A DNA stretch of 64,000 nucleotides from 40CM-2-70-7 sp035631315. GTDB lineage: Bacteria > Gemmatimonadota > Gemmatimonadetes > Gemmatimonadales > GWC2-71-9. Each line of letters starts with the position of its first letter. Positions within the stretch are counted from its first letter, which is position 1. Location of the stretch: the NCBI GenBank assembly GCA_035631315.1, contig DASQIZ010000109.1, positions 1 through 64,000 on the forward strand. The letters are read 5' to 3'. The notes below the pieces were generated by a model. The model ran no database searches. It saw only the letters and a list, made by a program, of their open reading frames with translations, and was not told where the DNA came from. Shown piece after piece: positions 41,698 through 50,372 of this stretch. A program made the position numbers and the translations under genes.

Positions 41698-44664
41698 ATG
41701 ACGGACCGCCGGACGTTCATGGGCTCCCTCGCAGGCGTGGCGGCGGCGCTGCGGAATCACCTAAGGTTTCCGGCGTCCGCGACCGGGGCGCCTCCCGTCA
41801 TTGAGGCACGCCCGACCGCCCTCTACTCCCAGCCCGACGGCCACAACAATCTCGTCCACGTCACAGTCACCGGACTCGATGCACCGGCCGCGCGGGCTCG
41901 CGTCACCGACCGCCGTGGGGCGCTCGTGGGATCCGCGGGACTGCTGCCGGCACCGGCCGGCGTACTGGCCGGCGAAGTGTTCGTTCCGCTCTCCGAACCC
42001 ACCGAATACCAGTTCGAGATCGTCGTCGGAAAAGACCGGCGCGCCAACCGCCGGATCCGGTTGTCGCCGACCAAGCGCTGGACGCTCTACTGGCTCTCGA
42101 CGAATCACACCGACGTCGGGTACACCGATCTGCAGGAGCGCTGCCTCGAGATCCATCGCAAGAACCTGGACGCCGCGCTCGCCCGGCTCACCCGCGACCC
42201 GGATTACCGCTGGAGCGCCGAGTGTGCGCTGCAGATCATTTCGTATGCGGATAACCGGTCGCCCGAGCAGACCCAGGCGCTGGTGCAGGCCCTGCGGGAC
42301 GGGAAGATGGGATTTCAGGCGCTGTTCGCGAACATGCTCACCGGCATTCTCGATCACGAGACCGCCGCGCGCATGGTCTGGCCCGCCGGCCTCTTTGCCC
42401 GCGAGAACGGCCTCGGCTTCGTCTCGGCGCAGATCACCGATGTCCCCGGCCAGGTGCCGACGTTCCCCATGATCCTGGCCGCGAGTGGAGTGAAGTATCT
42501 CGCGTCCGGTCCCAATCCCGATCGCGCCCTGCCACTCCTCCCGGAATCCGAAGGCACCGCGAGCGGGCTGACGGGTCCCTGGACCTCCTATCCGCAGCTG
42601 TATTGGTGGGAAGCACCCGACGGGTCCCGGGTCCTTCACTGGCGCAACCATCACTATGGAGACGGCCTCCGCTACGGCTTCAACATCAGCCCGCTCGAGA
42701 TGGGACGCCGGCTGTCGGATTGGCTGCTGACCAATCCCGTATTCCTCTCACCGGACTGGCCGTATGACGTCGCGCTCCTCTATGGAGTCCAGTGGGACAA
42801 CGCGCCGGTCGATGAGCGGATGATCTCCAACATGGAGGACTTCAACCGCCGGTTCATGTACCCGCGGATCGTGCCGGGTCGCGCCGAGGACTTCTTCCGC
42901 GACGTCGAAGCCCGCTACGGTGCCAGGATCCCCGTGCGCCGCGGCGACACGGGGACCTATTGGGAGGATGGCGCGGCGTCCACCGCGCTCGAGCTCGCCG
43001 TGTTCCGGCGCGCCCAGCTGGCCCTCCGGGCTGCCGACCTTCTGGCGCTCTGGGACGAAAAATCCGATGCGCAGGAGGACGGCCGTCCCGGCCGGATCGC
43101 CGCGCGAGCCACCGAGCGTCGGGCTGCGTGGCGGGACGCGCTCCTCTTCGGGGAGCACACGTGGGGTGCAGCTGAAAGCATCGATGCCCCGAATGACCGT
43201 CAGACCATCGAGCAGTGGGAGTACAAGCGGCGGTTCGTCCTGGGGGCCGCGGCAGCCGCGAACACCCAGATCACCGACGGACTGACGCGGCTGGCCCTCG
43301 GCCAGGAGCGTGGGCGATCCCGGATGGTACTGAACGCCGGAAGCTGGATCCGCACCGACGTGGCCCGGATTCCGGGAGGCGCCGGGTCCGGGTGGACGGC
43401 CGGCAACACCGATGTAGTTGCCGTGGATCTCGAGGATGGGGACGCGCTGGCCCTGCTGCAGAACGTGCCGGCGCTCGGGTACGTGGCGCTGAAGGAATCC
43501 GGCCACGCGCCGCGGCCGCCGGCAGACGAAGGGAACACGACCGAAGCGTCGACCGGTGGCTTCAAGATTCGCCTGGACCAGGCCTCGGGCGCGGTGGCGT
43601 CACTCGTCGGACCAGATGGCAAAGAGCGCGTGAAGGCGTCCCCATGGGCGGGATTGAATCAACTCGTGTATGTCACCGGCGGAGAGCGCTCGGCCCTGTG
43701 GACCTCCGGAGACCGCCGCACCGTCGCCAATCCCCCGGTCTTGGACGTCGCGCAGGCCACGCTGGCCGCCGTGCGCCGCCAACGACTCCCCGGCATCGGC
43801 GTCCGATTGTTGGCGGAGCGGCACCTCAAGGGGTTCCCCAAGGTGACGTCGACGGTCACCCTGTACGACACGCTCCCCTGGGTGGATTTCGAGAACCGGA
43901 TCGAGAAGGCGCCGACGTTCGGCAAGGAGGCGCTCTACTTCGCGTTTCCCTTCGCCTTCACCCAGCCTACGGTAGAAATGGAAGTGCCGCTGGGGCGGAT
44001 GACGGCGGAGCGGGACCAGCAGCCCGGCGCGTGCCGCGACTGGTACTGCCATCAGCACTGGGTCTGGCTCCACGAGGGGACCGATGGGGTCCTGTGGAGC
44101 GGACCGGACACCCCGATGTTCACGCTGAACGACATCGTCCGCGGGGCCTGGGCGCGCCGCATCGCGCCTGACGGCACGCTGTTCGCCTACGCCATGAACA
44201 ACTACTGGTTCACCAACTACGCGGCGGGTCAGGATGGCCCGTTCACGTTCCGCTTCCGGGTATCACTGGTCCCGACCGGCGATCCGGCAGAGCCGGTACG
44301 GCGCGGCTGGGCCGCGTGTGATCCTCTCTATGTGGGCCCCGCCGTCGATCATCCGTCCCCCGGCTCACTGATCGCCCGCGATTCCGCGCTGTTCATTCCC
44401 GACACGGGGACGATGGTGATCGGGGCGAAGCGTGCGGATGACGGGGAAGGCGTGGTGGTGAAGGTCGTTGACGTCACCGGAACCGGACGGAATGTGGGCG
44501 TATGGCCGGCCGCGTACGCATTCACCGCAGCCCGGAACGTGAACCTCGTGGAGATGAATGGCGACGCCCTGACTCCCGCGGGCGACCATCGCGTATCCCT
44601 GGATGTCAAACCGTGGGGAGTGGCGGCAGCGCGGCTCTTTACACCGCGCGCGCCAACCGGTTAA
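41698..44664 (+). CDS. GH38-like glycosidase with Tat signal
   Basis: The 988-residue protein begins with a twin-arginine signal (DRRTFMGSLAGVAAAL). After a beta domain, a GH38 alpha-mannosidase-like catalytic region begins near residue 130 with STNHTDVGYTDLQE, matching the HxDxG metal motif. It continues with the acidic VSAQITDVPGQVPTF, which aligns with the metal or nucleophile Asp block, and LFGEHTWGAAES. The C-terminal half is beta-sandwich, as in GH38. Substrate is unknown; a metal-dependent periplasmic alpha-glycosidase is likely. ATG 41698 is chosen for the signal, and the frame is open further upstream without one. Confidence 0.82.
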   Translation: MTDRRTFMGSLAGVAAALRNHLRFPASATGAPPVIEARPTALYSQPDGHNNLVHVTVTGLDAPAARARVTDRRGALVGSAGLLPAPAGVLAGEVFVPLSEPTEYQFEIVVGKDRRANRRIRLSPTKRWTLYWLSTNHTDVGYTDLQERCLEIHRKNLDAALARLTRDPDYRWSAECALQIISYADNRSPEQTQALVQALRDGKMGFQALFANMLTGILDHETAARMVWPAGLFARENGLGFVSAQITDVPGQVPTFPMILAASGVKYLASGPNPDRALPLLPESEGTASGLTGPWTSYPQLYWWEAPDGSRVLHWRNHHYGDGLRYGFNISPLEMGRRLSDWLLTNPVFLSPDWPYDVALLYGVQWDNAPVDERMISNMEDFNRRFMYPRIVPGRAEDFFRDVEARYGARIPVRRGDTGTYWEDGAASTALELAVFRRAQLALRAADLLALWDEKSDAQEDGRPGRIAARATERRAAWRDALLFGEHTWGAAESIDAPNDRQTIEQWEYKRRFVLGAAAAANTQITDGLTRLALGQERGRSRMVLNAGSWIRTDVARIPGGAGSGWTAGNTDVVAVDLEDGDALALLQNVPALGYVALKESGHAPRPPADEGNTTEASTGGFKIRLDQASGAVASLVGPDGKERVKASPWAGLNQLVYVTGGERSALWTSGDRRTVANPPVLDVAQATLAAVRRQRLPGIGVRLLAERHLKGFPKVTSTVTLYDTLPWVDFENRIEKAPTFGKEALYFAFPFAFTQPTVEMEVPLGRMTAERDQQPGACRDWYCHQHWVWLHEGTDGVLWSGPDTPMFTLNDIVRGAWARRIAPDGTLFAYAMNNYWFTNYAAGQDGPFTFRFRVSLVPTGDPAEPVRRGWAACDPLYVGPAVDHPSPGSLIARDSALFIPDTGTMVIGAKRADDGEGVVVKVVDVTGTGRNVGVWPAAYAFTAARNVNLVEMNGDALTPAGDHRVSLDVKPWGVAAARLFTPRAPTG

Positions 44665-44667
44665 CGT
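44662..44667 (+). promoter_or_regulatory. TAACGT box before the AAA+ gene
   Basis: TAACGT ends five bases before the ATG at 44673 and overlaps the GH38-like stop codon. TTACAC lies 17 bases upstream (44639-44644). It is a possible leaderless promoter, or simply the stop codon's sequence. Confidence 0.3.
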
Positions 44668-44672
44668 CGGAC

Positions 44673-46157
44673 ATGATCACCAAACCCGCCACCTTGGGCG
44701 AGCTGCGCCAGACCGAATGGGCCAGCGACGCCCGTCGATCCCGCCGCGTCAAGGATGAGTTGCGGGAGAACCTGATCTGCCTGCTCGAAAACGGGTCCCC
44801 GCTCTTCCCCGGCATCGTGGGATACGAAGAGACGGTGGTGCCCCAACTGGTGAACGCGATTCTCTCACGCCACAACTTCATCCTTCTCGGGCTGCGCGGA
44901 CAGGCGAAGAGCCGGATCCTCCGGCAGCTGGTGACGCTCCTGGACGACGAGATCCCCGTCCTGGCGGGCTCCGAAGTCAACGACGATCCCTTCGACCCGA
45001 TTTCCAAGTACGGCCGTGAGCTCGTGGCCGAAAAGGGCGACGCGGCGCCGATCGGCTGGTTGTCGCGCGAGCTCCGGTACGTCGAGAAGCTCGCCACGCC
45101 GGACGTGACCATCGCTGACATGATCGGCGACGTCGATCCGATCAAAGCGGCGCGCGGCGGGCATCTGCTCGCCGACGAGCTGACGATGCATTTCGGGCTC
45201 CTGCCTCGCGCCAACCGCGGAATCTTCGCCATCAACGAGCTCCCCGACCTGGCCGGCAAGATTCAGGTGGGCCTCTTCAACGTGATGCAGGAGGGGGACG
45301 TCCAGCTCAAGGGCTACCCCGTCCGGCTCAAGCTCGACGTGGGGATCGTCTTCACCGCCAACCCCGAGGACTACACGGCGCGGGGCAAGATCATCACCCC
45401 GCTCAAGGACCGCATCGGCTCCGAGATCGTGACGCACTATCCGCTCACCGTCGAGCTGGGGGTCGGAATCACCGCACAGGAAGCCTGGACCGACCGGGAC
45501 GGGCGCGGCGTACGGATCCCCGACTTTCTAAGCGAGCTCGTCGAGCGGGTAGCGTTCGAAGCCCGGCAGGACAAGCGGGTGGACAAGAAGAGCGGCGTAT
45601 CCCAGCGTCTTCCGATCTCGCTCCTCGAGAACGTGGTCTCCGCCGCCGAGCGGCGGGCGGTCATGTGCAAGGAAAAGACGGTTGTTCCCCGTGTCTCCGA
45701 TGTCTACGCCGCGCTTCCCGCGATTACCGGCAAGCTCGAGCTCGAGTACGAAGGTGAGCTGCAGGGCCCCGAGACCATCGCGAAGGAGCTGATCCGCAAG
45801 GCCGCTGGCGCCACGTTCGAGACCCGGGTCGGCGGCGCCAACGTCGACGACATCGTGCACTGGTTCGACGAGGGTGGCGCGCTGAAGATCTCCACCGATG
45901 AGCGCTCGGAGGCGTGCCTCAAGGGCTTCAGCGTCGTCCCCGGCCTGCTCGACCTCGTGGATCGTGTCGGGCTTGCCGGCAAGAAGGACCCCGGAACGAT
46001 TGTTTCCGCGTGTGAGTTGATCCTCGAAGGTCTGGTGGCCGGCAAGCGGATCTCCCGATCCGAAGAGCTGGGGTACGTACGGGCCCGGCCGGTGCCGAAA
46101 GAGCCCGGCTTTGGAAAGGGCGGCGGCCTCGGAGGCGGCCCGAATCTCTTTCAGTAA
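44673..46157 (+). CDS. Chelatase-type (ChlI/MoxR-like) AAA+ ATPase
   Basis: The 494-residue ATPase has Walker A GLRGQAKS (73-80), the Walker B-like stretch GIFAINELPDL, sensor 1 in VGIVFTANPEDYTARGKIITPLKDR, and a C-terminal helical part. The order resembles the BchI/ChlI subunit of magnesium chelatase and MoxR ATPases, which work on a VWA partner to remodel a target. A VWA protein with a MIDAS motif lies 3 kb downstream at 49072 and is the likely partner. Chlorophyll genes are absent, so magnesium chelation is unlikely. The C-terminus is Gly-rich (GFGKGGGLGGGPNLFQ). Confidence 0.9.
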   Translation: MITKPATLGELRQTEWASDARRSRRVKDELRENLICLLENGSPLFPGIVGYEETVVPQLVNAILSRHNFILLGLRGQAKSRILRQLVTLLDDEIPVLAGSEVNDDPFDPISKYGRELVAEKGDAAPIGWLSRELRYVEKLATPDVTIADMIGDVDPIKAARGGHLLADELTMHFGLLPRANRGIFAINELPDLAGKIQVGLFNVMQEGDVQLKGYPVRLKLDVGIVFTANPEDYTARGKIITPLKDRIGSEIVTHYPLTVELGVGITAQEAWTDRDGRGVRIPDFLSELVERVAFEARQDKRVDKKSGVSQRLPISLLENVVSAAERRAVMCKEKTVVPRVSDVYAALPAITGKLELEYEGELQGPETIAKELIRKAAGATFETRVGGANVDDIVHWFDEGGALKISTDERSEACLKGFSVVPGLLDLVDRVGLAGKKDPGTIVSACELILEGLVAGKRISRSEELGYVRARPVPKEPGFGKGGGLGGGPNLFQ

Positions 46158-46207
46158 GTCGCTGAACCCACGTTTCTAGCAGCCCTCCCCTCCTTACTGG
46201 AGCTGTC

Positions 46208-47134
46208 ATGGGCACGATGATTCTGGGTTTCCTGCTGCTGCTCGCTGCGTTCTTCGTCCGCCTCGGCGCGTCTCTCGTGAAATCCGATTCCGGCGCCGGC
46301 CGCCCCGTCGGCGGAATCCTCAAGCTCACCTCACTCGGACTCGCCGTCGTCGGCGTGCTGGTCGTCATCGGCGCCGCGAATGTCGTGATCAATCCGGGCG
46401 AGGTCGGCGTGCAACACGCCTTCGGCACCGTGTCCCAGCAACCCCTCATGCCCGGAATCCGGATCGTGCCCCCCTGGGCATCGGTGGAGCGGTTCTCGAC
46501 CCGGGAAGAACAGTGGCCGCCGGCCGGATCGCAGGTCGAGGAGATCGAAGCGCTCTCCTCCGAGCAGATGGGGATGCACGTCGAAGTGTCCATCCGGTGG
46601 CAGATCGACCCGATGCAGGCACCGCGCATTTACACCGAGATCGGCGACGAACGGCAGATTCAAGGCGCCGTGCTCAACGCCATCCGGAAGGGCGTGCGGG
46701 ACGGGATGGTACAGTACTCGATCAACGACATCGCCAAGCGGACGCAGATCGCCCAAACCATGGAAGCGCTCGTCGATTCCGCACTCATCACGCAGCCCCG
46801 CGCGGGAAGCGGTCCGTTCCGGATCGCCACCGTCACGGCCTTCTTCCTTCGGGATCTCCAGCCCCCGCAGGCGGTGGTGCAGGCGATCAACGCCAAGATC
46901 GCCCAGGAGCAGCAGGTCGAGACCGAGCGCCATCGCGTCGAGGTCGCGCGCCTTCAGGCGGAACAGGTCCGGCTGCTGAATCAGACACTGACGCCCGAAG
47001 CCCTCACCAAGCAGTATCTCGAAGTGCTCCGCGACATGAAGGGGACCGACAACCTGGTCATCATCGTGCCGACGGAAGGCGGGCTTCCCGTGCTCAACCT
47101 CGCGGATCTCCGGAAGAACCTGGGCCGGCATTGA
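46208..47134 (+). CDS. SPFH/Band 7 (prohibitin-like) membrane protein
   Basis: The 308-residue protein has two hydrophobic N-terminal segments (about 3-20 and 37-58), then a Band 7 domain beginning NVVINPGEVGVQHAFGTV and a coiled-coil (AINAKIAQEQQVETERHRVEVARLQAEQ). SPFH proteins form large membrane rings or scaffolds that control proteases or lipid domains. A GGAG at 46199-46202 precedes the ATG by five bases. The stop overlaps the next gene as TTGA. It lies between the AAA+ and VWA genes. Confidence 0.93.
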   Translation: MGTMILGFLLLLAAFFVRLGASLVKSDSGAGRPVGGILKLTSLGLAVVGVLVVIGAANVVINPGEVGVQHAFGTVSQQPLMPGIRIVPPWASVERFSTREEQWPPAGSQVEEIEALSSEQMGMHVEVSIRWQIDPMQAPRIYTEIGDERQIQGAVLNAIRKGVRDGMVQYSINDIAKRTQIAQTMEALVDSALITQPRAGSGPFRIATVTAFFLRDLQPPQAVVQAINAKIAQEQQVETERHRVEVARLQAEQVRLLNQTLTPEALTKQYLEVLRDMKGTDNLVIIVPTEGGLPVLNLADLRKNLGRH

Positions 47135-47784
47135 ACAGCCATCCGCCGCTCATCACCATCACGCGGCAATACGCCGCGGGCGGCTCGGAGGTCGCCAAGC
47201 ACGTCGCGGCGGAGCTCGGATGGACGGTGATCGACAACGAGTTCGTGGATGAAGTCGCCCGGCGTGCGGGGCTCACGCCCGACGAGGTCGCGCAGAAAGA
47301 GGAGCGGGCGCCGGGACTGCTGGCCCGGATCGCCCGCACGCTCGCGGCCGGGTCCCCCGAGATGTCGACCGGCGAGTTCGCCGCTACCACGGCCCTGCCG
47401 GACGCCGAGGCGGAGGAAGCGACGATCGTGAAGCTGACGGAGCGGGTCATCACCGAAGCCGCGACGCACGGACGGGCGGTGCTGGTGGGCCGGGGGGCGC
47501 AGGCCGTGCTCGCCCGCCGGCCCAACGCGCTCCACGTGTACCTCGTGGGACCCAAGGCCTGGCGGATGGAGATGGCCGTCGAGCACCTGGGCGTCGCGCG
47601 GGAGGATGTCGAGAAAGTGCTCGACGAAACCGACCGCGACCGCGATCGGTATGTCAAAGCGCATTACGGCCGGCATCGGGCCGATGCGAACAACTATGAC
47701 ATGGTGCTCAATACTGCGCGTCTAAGCTTCAGGGGAGCAGCGGAAGTGGTAGTTGCTGAGGCGCGGCGCAGGCAGTGGAGATAG
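47131..47784 (+). CDS. Cytidylate kinase-like family protein
   Basis: The 217-residue P-loop protein belongs to the AAK6/cytidylate-kinase-like group: ITITRQYAAGGSEVAKHVAAELGW replaces the usual phosphate loop, followed by IDNEFVDEVARRAG, VLVGRGAQAVLA and a basic lid ETDRDRDRYVKAHYG. Its phosphate acceptor is unknown. TTG 47131, overlapping the SPFH stop as TTGA, is the only start that matches the family N-terminus. It ends near the convergent MFS gene. Confidence 0.85.
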   Translation: MNSHPPLITITRQYAAGGSEVAKHVAAELGWTVIDNEFVDEVARRAGLTPDEVAQKEERAPGLLARIARTLAAGSPEMSTGEFAATTALPDAEAEEATIVKLTERVITEAATHGRAVLVGRGAQAVLARRPNALHVYLVGPKAWRMEMAVEHLGVAREDVEKVLDETDRDRDRYVKAHYGRHRADANNYDMVLNTARLSFRGAAEVVVAEARRRQWR

Positions 47785-47803
47785 CGCTACGCGGCTCAGT
47801 CCG

Positions 47804-49027
47804 TCAGGGCGTTTCCCTGAGGGCCGGAACTCTCCACCACGAAATCAGCATCGCCGCGAGACACACCAGCCCGCCGATGGCCGTCGCCATCGGGGCCCCG
47901 ATGTGCTCCGATAGCCAGCCCGCCTGAAACGCGCCCAGCGGCGCCATCCCGACGAACATGAAGGCATAGAACCCCATGACCCGGCCCCGGAGGGCATCAG
48001 GCACCAGGGTCTGGATCAGCGTGTTGGTCAGCGCCGTGGTCACGATCATCGCGCAACCGGTGAGCGCAAGCAGACCGAGGGAGACGCCGAACCAGGGCGA
48101 GAGCGCGAAGAACGCGAGGAAGATGCTGAAGGCCACACCGCCGCCCATGAGGGTCCGGCCCTTGGGCACCCGGTCCGAAACGAGCGCGAGGGCCAGCGCG
48201 CCAAGCATCGCCCCGGCTCCCACCGCGGCCATCAGGGCGCCATATCCGCCAGCCTGCGTGTGCAGGACGTCTCGCGCGAACACCGGCATCATCACGAGCA
48301 CCGGAAATCCGAACAGCGAGAGGATCGCCACCTGCAGCACGAGGGCGGACATCCGCCGGTCCCCCATGATGAATTGCAGACCGCCACGAAAACGCTGCCA
48401 CTCCGATTCCGTGGAAGGGGTCTCGACGAACTTCGGGAGCCGCATGGCCGCGAGCCCCCAGATCACCGCGATGTAGCTCACCCCATTCAGGAAAAAACAG
48501 AGGCCCACACCCTTCCAGCCGATGATCACGCCGGCGATGGCCGGGCCGACAATGCGGGTGGCGTTGAAGAGCGAGGAATTGAGGGCAATGGCGTTGACGA
48601 GATCTTCTTTTCCCACGAGGTCCACCATGAATGCCTGGCGGGCGGGGATGTCGAACGCGTTCACGACGCCGACGAACGCGGCGAGCACCATCACCTGCCA
48701 GACGGCCACGGTGTGCGTCCATACCAGCGCGGCGAGGATAAGCCCTTCCACCATCTGCAGGGCCTGCGTCAGGACGATCAAGCGTCGCTTATCGACGCGA
48801 TCGACCACGATGCCGGCGTAGAGCGTGAAGAGCAGGACGCCGAGGGAGCGCAGGGCGGCGTTGAGGCCGACGAGGAAGGGCGAGTTGGTGAGCTCGAGCA
48901 CCAGCCACCCGAGAGCCACGGACTGCATCCAGGTCCCCACCAGGGAGACCCCTTGGCCCAGGAAAAACAGCTGGAAATTGCGGTGGGCTAAAGCACCGAG
49001 ACGGAAGCGCAGTGCGCCTTCGGACAT
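47804..49027 (-). CDS. MFS transporter, EntS/MFS_3 type
   Basis: The 407-residue protein has about 12 transmembrane helices. It shows the MFS_3 start FRLGALAHRNFQLFFLGQGVSLVGTWMQSVALGWLVLELT, loop AGIVVDRVDKRRL, and FDIPARQAFMVDLV. These exporters handle siderophores, drugs or small metabolites, and the substrate is not visible. ATG 49027 is used, while TTG 49069 would extend it by 14 residues up to the divergent VWA gene. It interrupts the plus-strand AAA+/SPFH/VWA genes. Confidence 0.9.
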   Translation of the reverse strand: MSEGALRFRLGALAHRNFQLFFLGQGVSLVGTWMQSVALGWLVLELTNSPFLVGLNAALRSLGVLLFTLYAGIVVDRVDKRRLIVLTQALQMVEGLILAALVWTHTVAVWQVMVLAAFVGVVNAFDIPARQAFMVDLVGKEDLVNAIALNSSLFNATRIVGPAIAGVIIGWKGVGLCFFLNGVSYIAVIWGLAAMRLPKFVETPSTESEWQRFRGGLQFIMGDRRMSALVLQVAILSLFGFPVLVMMPVFARDVLHTQAGGYGALMAAVGAGAMLGALALALVSDRVPKGRTLMGGGVAFSIFLAFFALSPWFGVSLGLLALTGCAMIVTTALTNTLIQTLVPDALRGRVMGFYAFMFVGMAPLGAFQAGWLSEHIGAPMATAIGGLVCLAAMLISWWRVPALRETP

Positions 49028-49071
49028 TGCGGGAAAGCTCGCCACCCCCTCAAGTTTGGGGTAGGGCAACG

Positions 49072-50367
49072 ATGCGATACACGACCTATCAGAAGTACCT
49101 GCCCGAGCTGGCCGACACGATCAACCTCCAGGGCCTGCTCGATCAGCTGGCGGACTTTCTCCTCCAGTCCGGCTTCGCCGGAGGCCAACAGCACCCCTAC
49201 TGGGGTGATCTCTCCGACGGCGAGTCAGACCGCTCCCTCGACGCCCTGCGACAGGCCATCCTCCAGGCGCTGATGGACTCGGGCCAGCTTACACCCGAAA
49301 TGCTTCAGCTCCTGCGCGGTGAGTCCACGGGGGACACGAATCGGGATGCGGACCTCGAACGCCAGCTCTCCGAGCTGCTGGACAAGATCGTCCAGCGACT
49401 GATGGAAGAGGGCTATCTCAACGTCAGCGAAGCGCCCCAAATGCCCGCGGGCCAGCAGCCGATGTTCGGCCCGGGCGGGATGGCACGCGAGGCCGCTCAC
49501 CAGGTGCAGTTCAATCTTACCGAGAAAGGGATCGACTTCCTCGGTTACAAGACGCTCCGCAACCTGATGGGCTCCATCGGCAAGTCGAGCTTCGGGGCGC
49601 ACGAGACCGAGCATCTCGCCACGGGTATCGAGGCTGAGGCCGCGAGCAAGCCGTACGAGTTCGGCGACACGCTGAACCTCGACGTCAACGCCACCCTCAC
49701 CCGCGCTCTGGAACGCGAAGGCCTGGGCGTCCCCATCAACCTCGAGTACGGGGACCTGATGGTGCATCAGGCCGAGTACCGGTCGTCGTCGGCTACGGTA
49801 CTGATGCTCGACTGCTCGCACTCCATGGTGCTGTATGGTGAGGACAGGTTCACGCCCGCCAAGAAGGTGGCGCTCGCCCTCACCCATCTCATCCGGACGC
49901 AGTTCCCCGGCGATACCTTGCGCGTGGTCCTCTTCCACGACACGGCGGAAGAGATTCCGATCGCGCAGCTCGCCCACGCCCAGGTGGGGCCGTATCACAC
50001 CAACACGGCCGAGGGCCTGAAGCTCGCGCGGCGGATCCTGATGGGGCAGCGCAAGGACTACCGTCAGATCATCATGATCACCGACGGCAAACCGTCGGCC
50101 CTCACGCTTCCGGATGGCCGGATCTACGTCAACTCGATGGGCCTGGATCCCCAGATTCTCCGTGAGACCTATCGGGAGGTCGGGCTCTGCCGACGGAGCG
50201 GCATTCTCATCAACACGTTCATGTTGGCCCGGGACCGCAGCCTGGTGGAATTCGTAAAACAGGTGAGCGCCATCTGCCGCGGGAAGGCGTACTTCACCAA
50301 CACGATGACCCTGGGGCAGTTCATTCTGATGGATTTCATGCGGCGCAAGACTCGTCGAGTGTCCTGA
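49072..50367 (+). CDS. VWA-domain protein, chelatase-partner type
   Basis: The 431-residue protein has a hydrophilic N-terminal half (1-235) with Gln-rich patches. A C-terminal von Willebrand A domain follows, with the full MIDAS motif DCSHS (Asp247, Ser249, Ser251) and MITDGKPS. It lacks signal and membrane segments, so it is cytoplasmic. VWA proteins of this kind are partners of MoxR/ChlI ATPases such as the one at 44673. The pair could remodel or insert a metal into an unknown target. The next gene starts five bases after the stop. Confidence 0.9.
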   Translation: MRYTTYQKYLPELADTINLQGLLDQLADFLLQSGFAGGQQHPYWGDLSDGESDRSLDALRQAILQALMDSGQLTPEMLQLLRGESTGDTNRDADLERQLSELLDKIVQRLMEEGYLNVSEAPQMPAGQQPMFGPGGMAREAAHQVQFNLTEKGIDFLGYKTLRNLMGSIGKSSFGAHETEHLATGIEAEAASKPYEFGDTLNLDVNATLTRALEREGLGVPINLEYGDLMVHQAEYRSSSATVLMLDCSHSMVLYGEDRFTPAKKVALALTHLIRTQFPGDTLRVVLFHDTAEEIPIAQLAHAQVGPYHTNTAEGLKLARRILMGQRKDYRQIIMITDGKPSALTLPDGRIYVNSMGLDPQILRETYREVGLCRRSGILINTFMLARDRSLVEFVKQVSAICRGKAYFTNTMTLGQFILMDFMRRKTRRVS

Positions 50368-50372
50368 CCGTC

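Noticed and set aside
44673..46157. Calling the AAA+ gene a magnesium chelatase subunit
   Set aside because: No bacteriochlorophyll or cobaltochelatase genes are present, and the family is broad. Only the fold and likely VWA partnership are supported.
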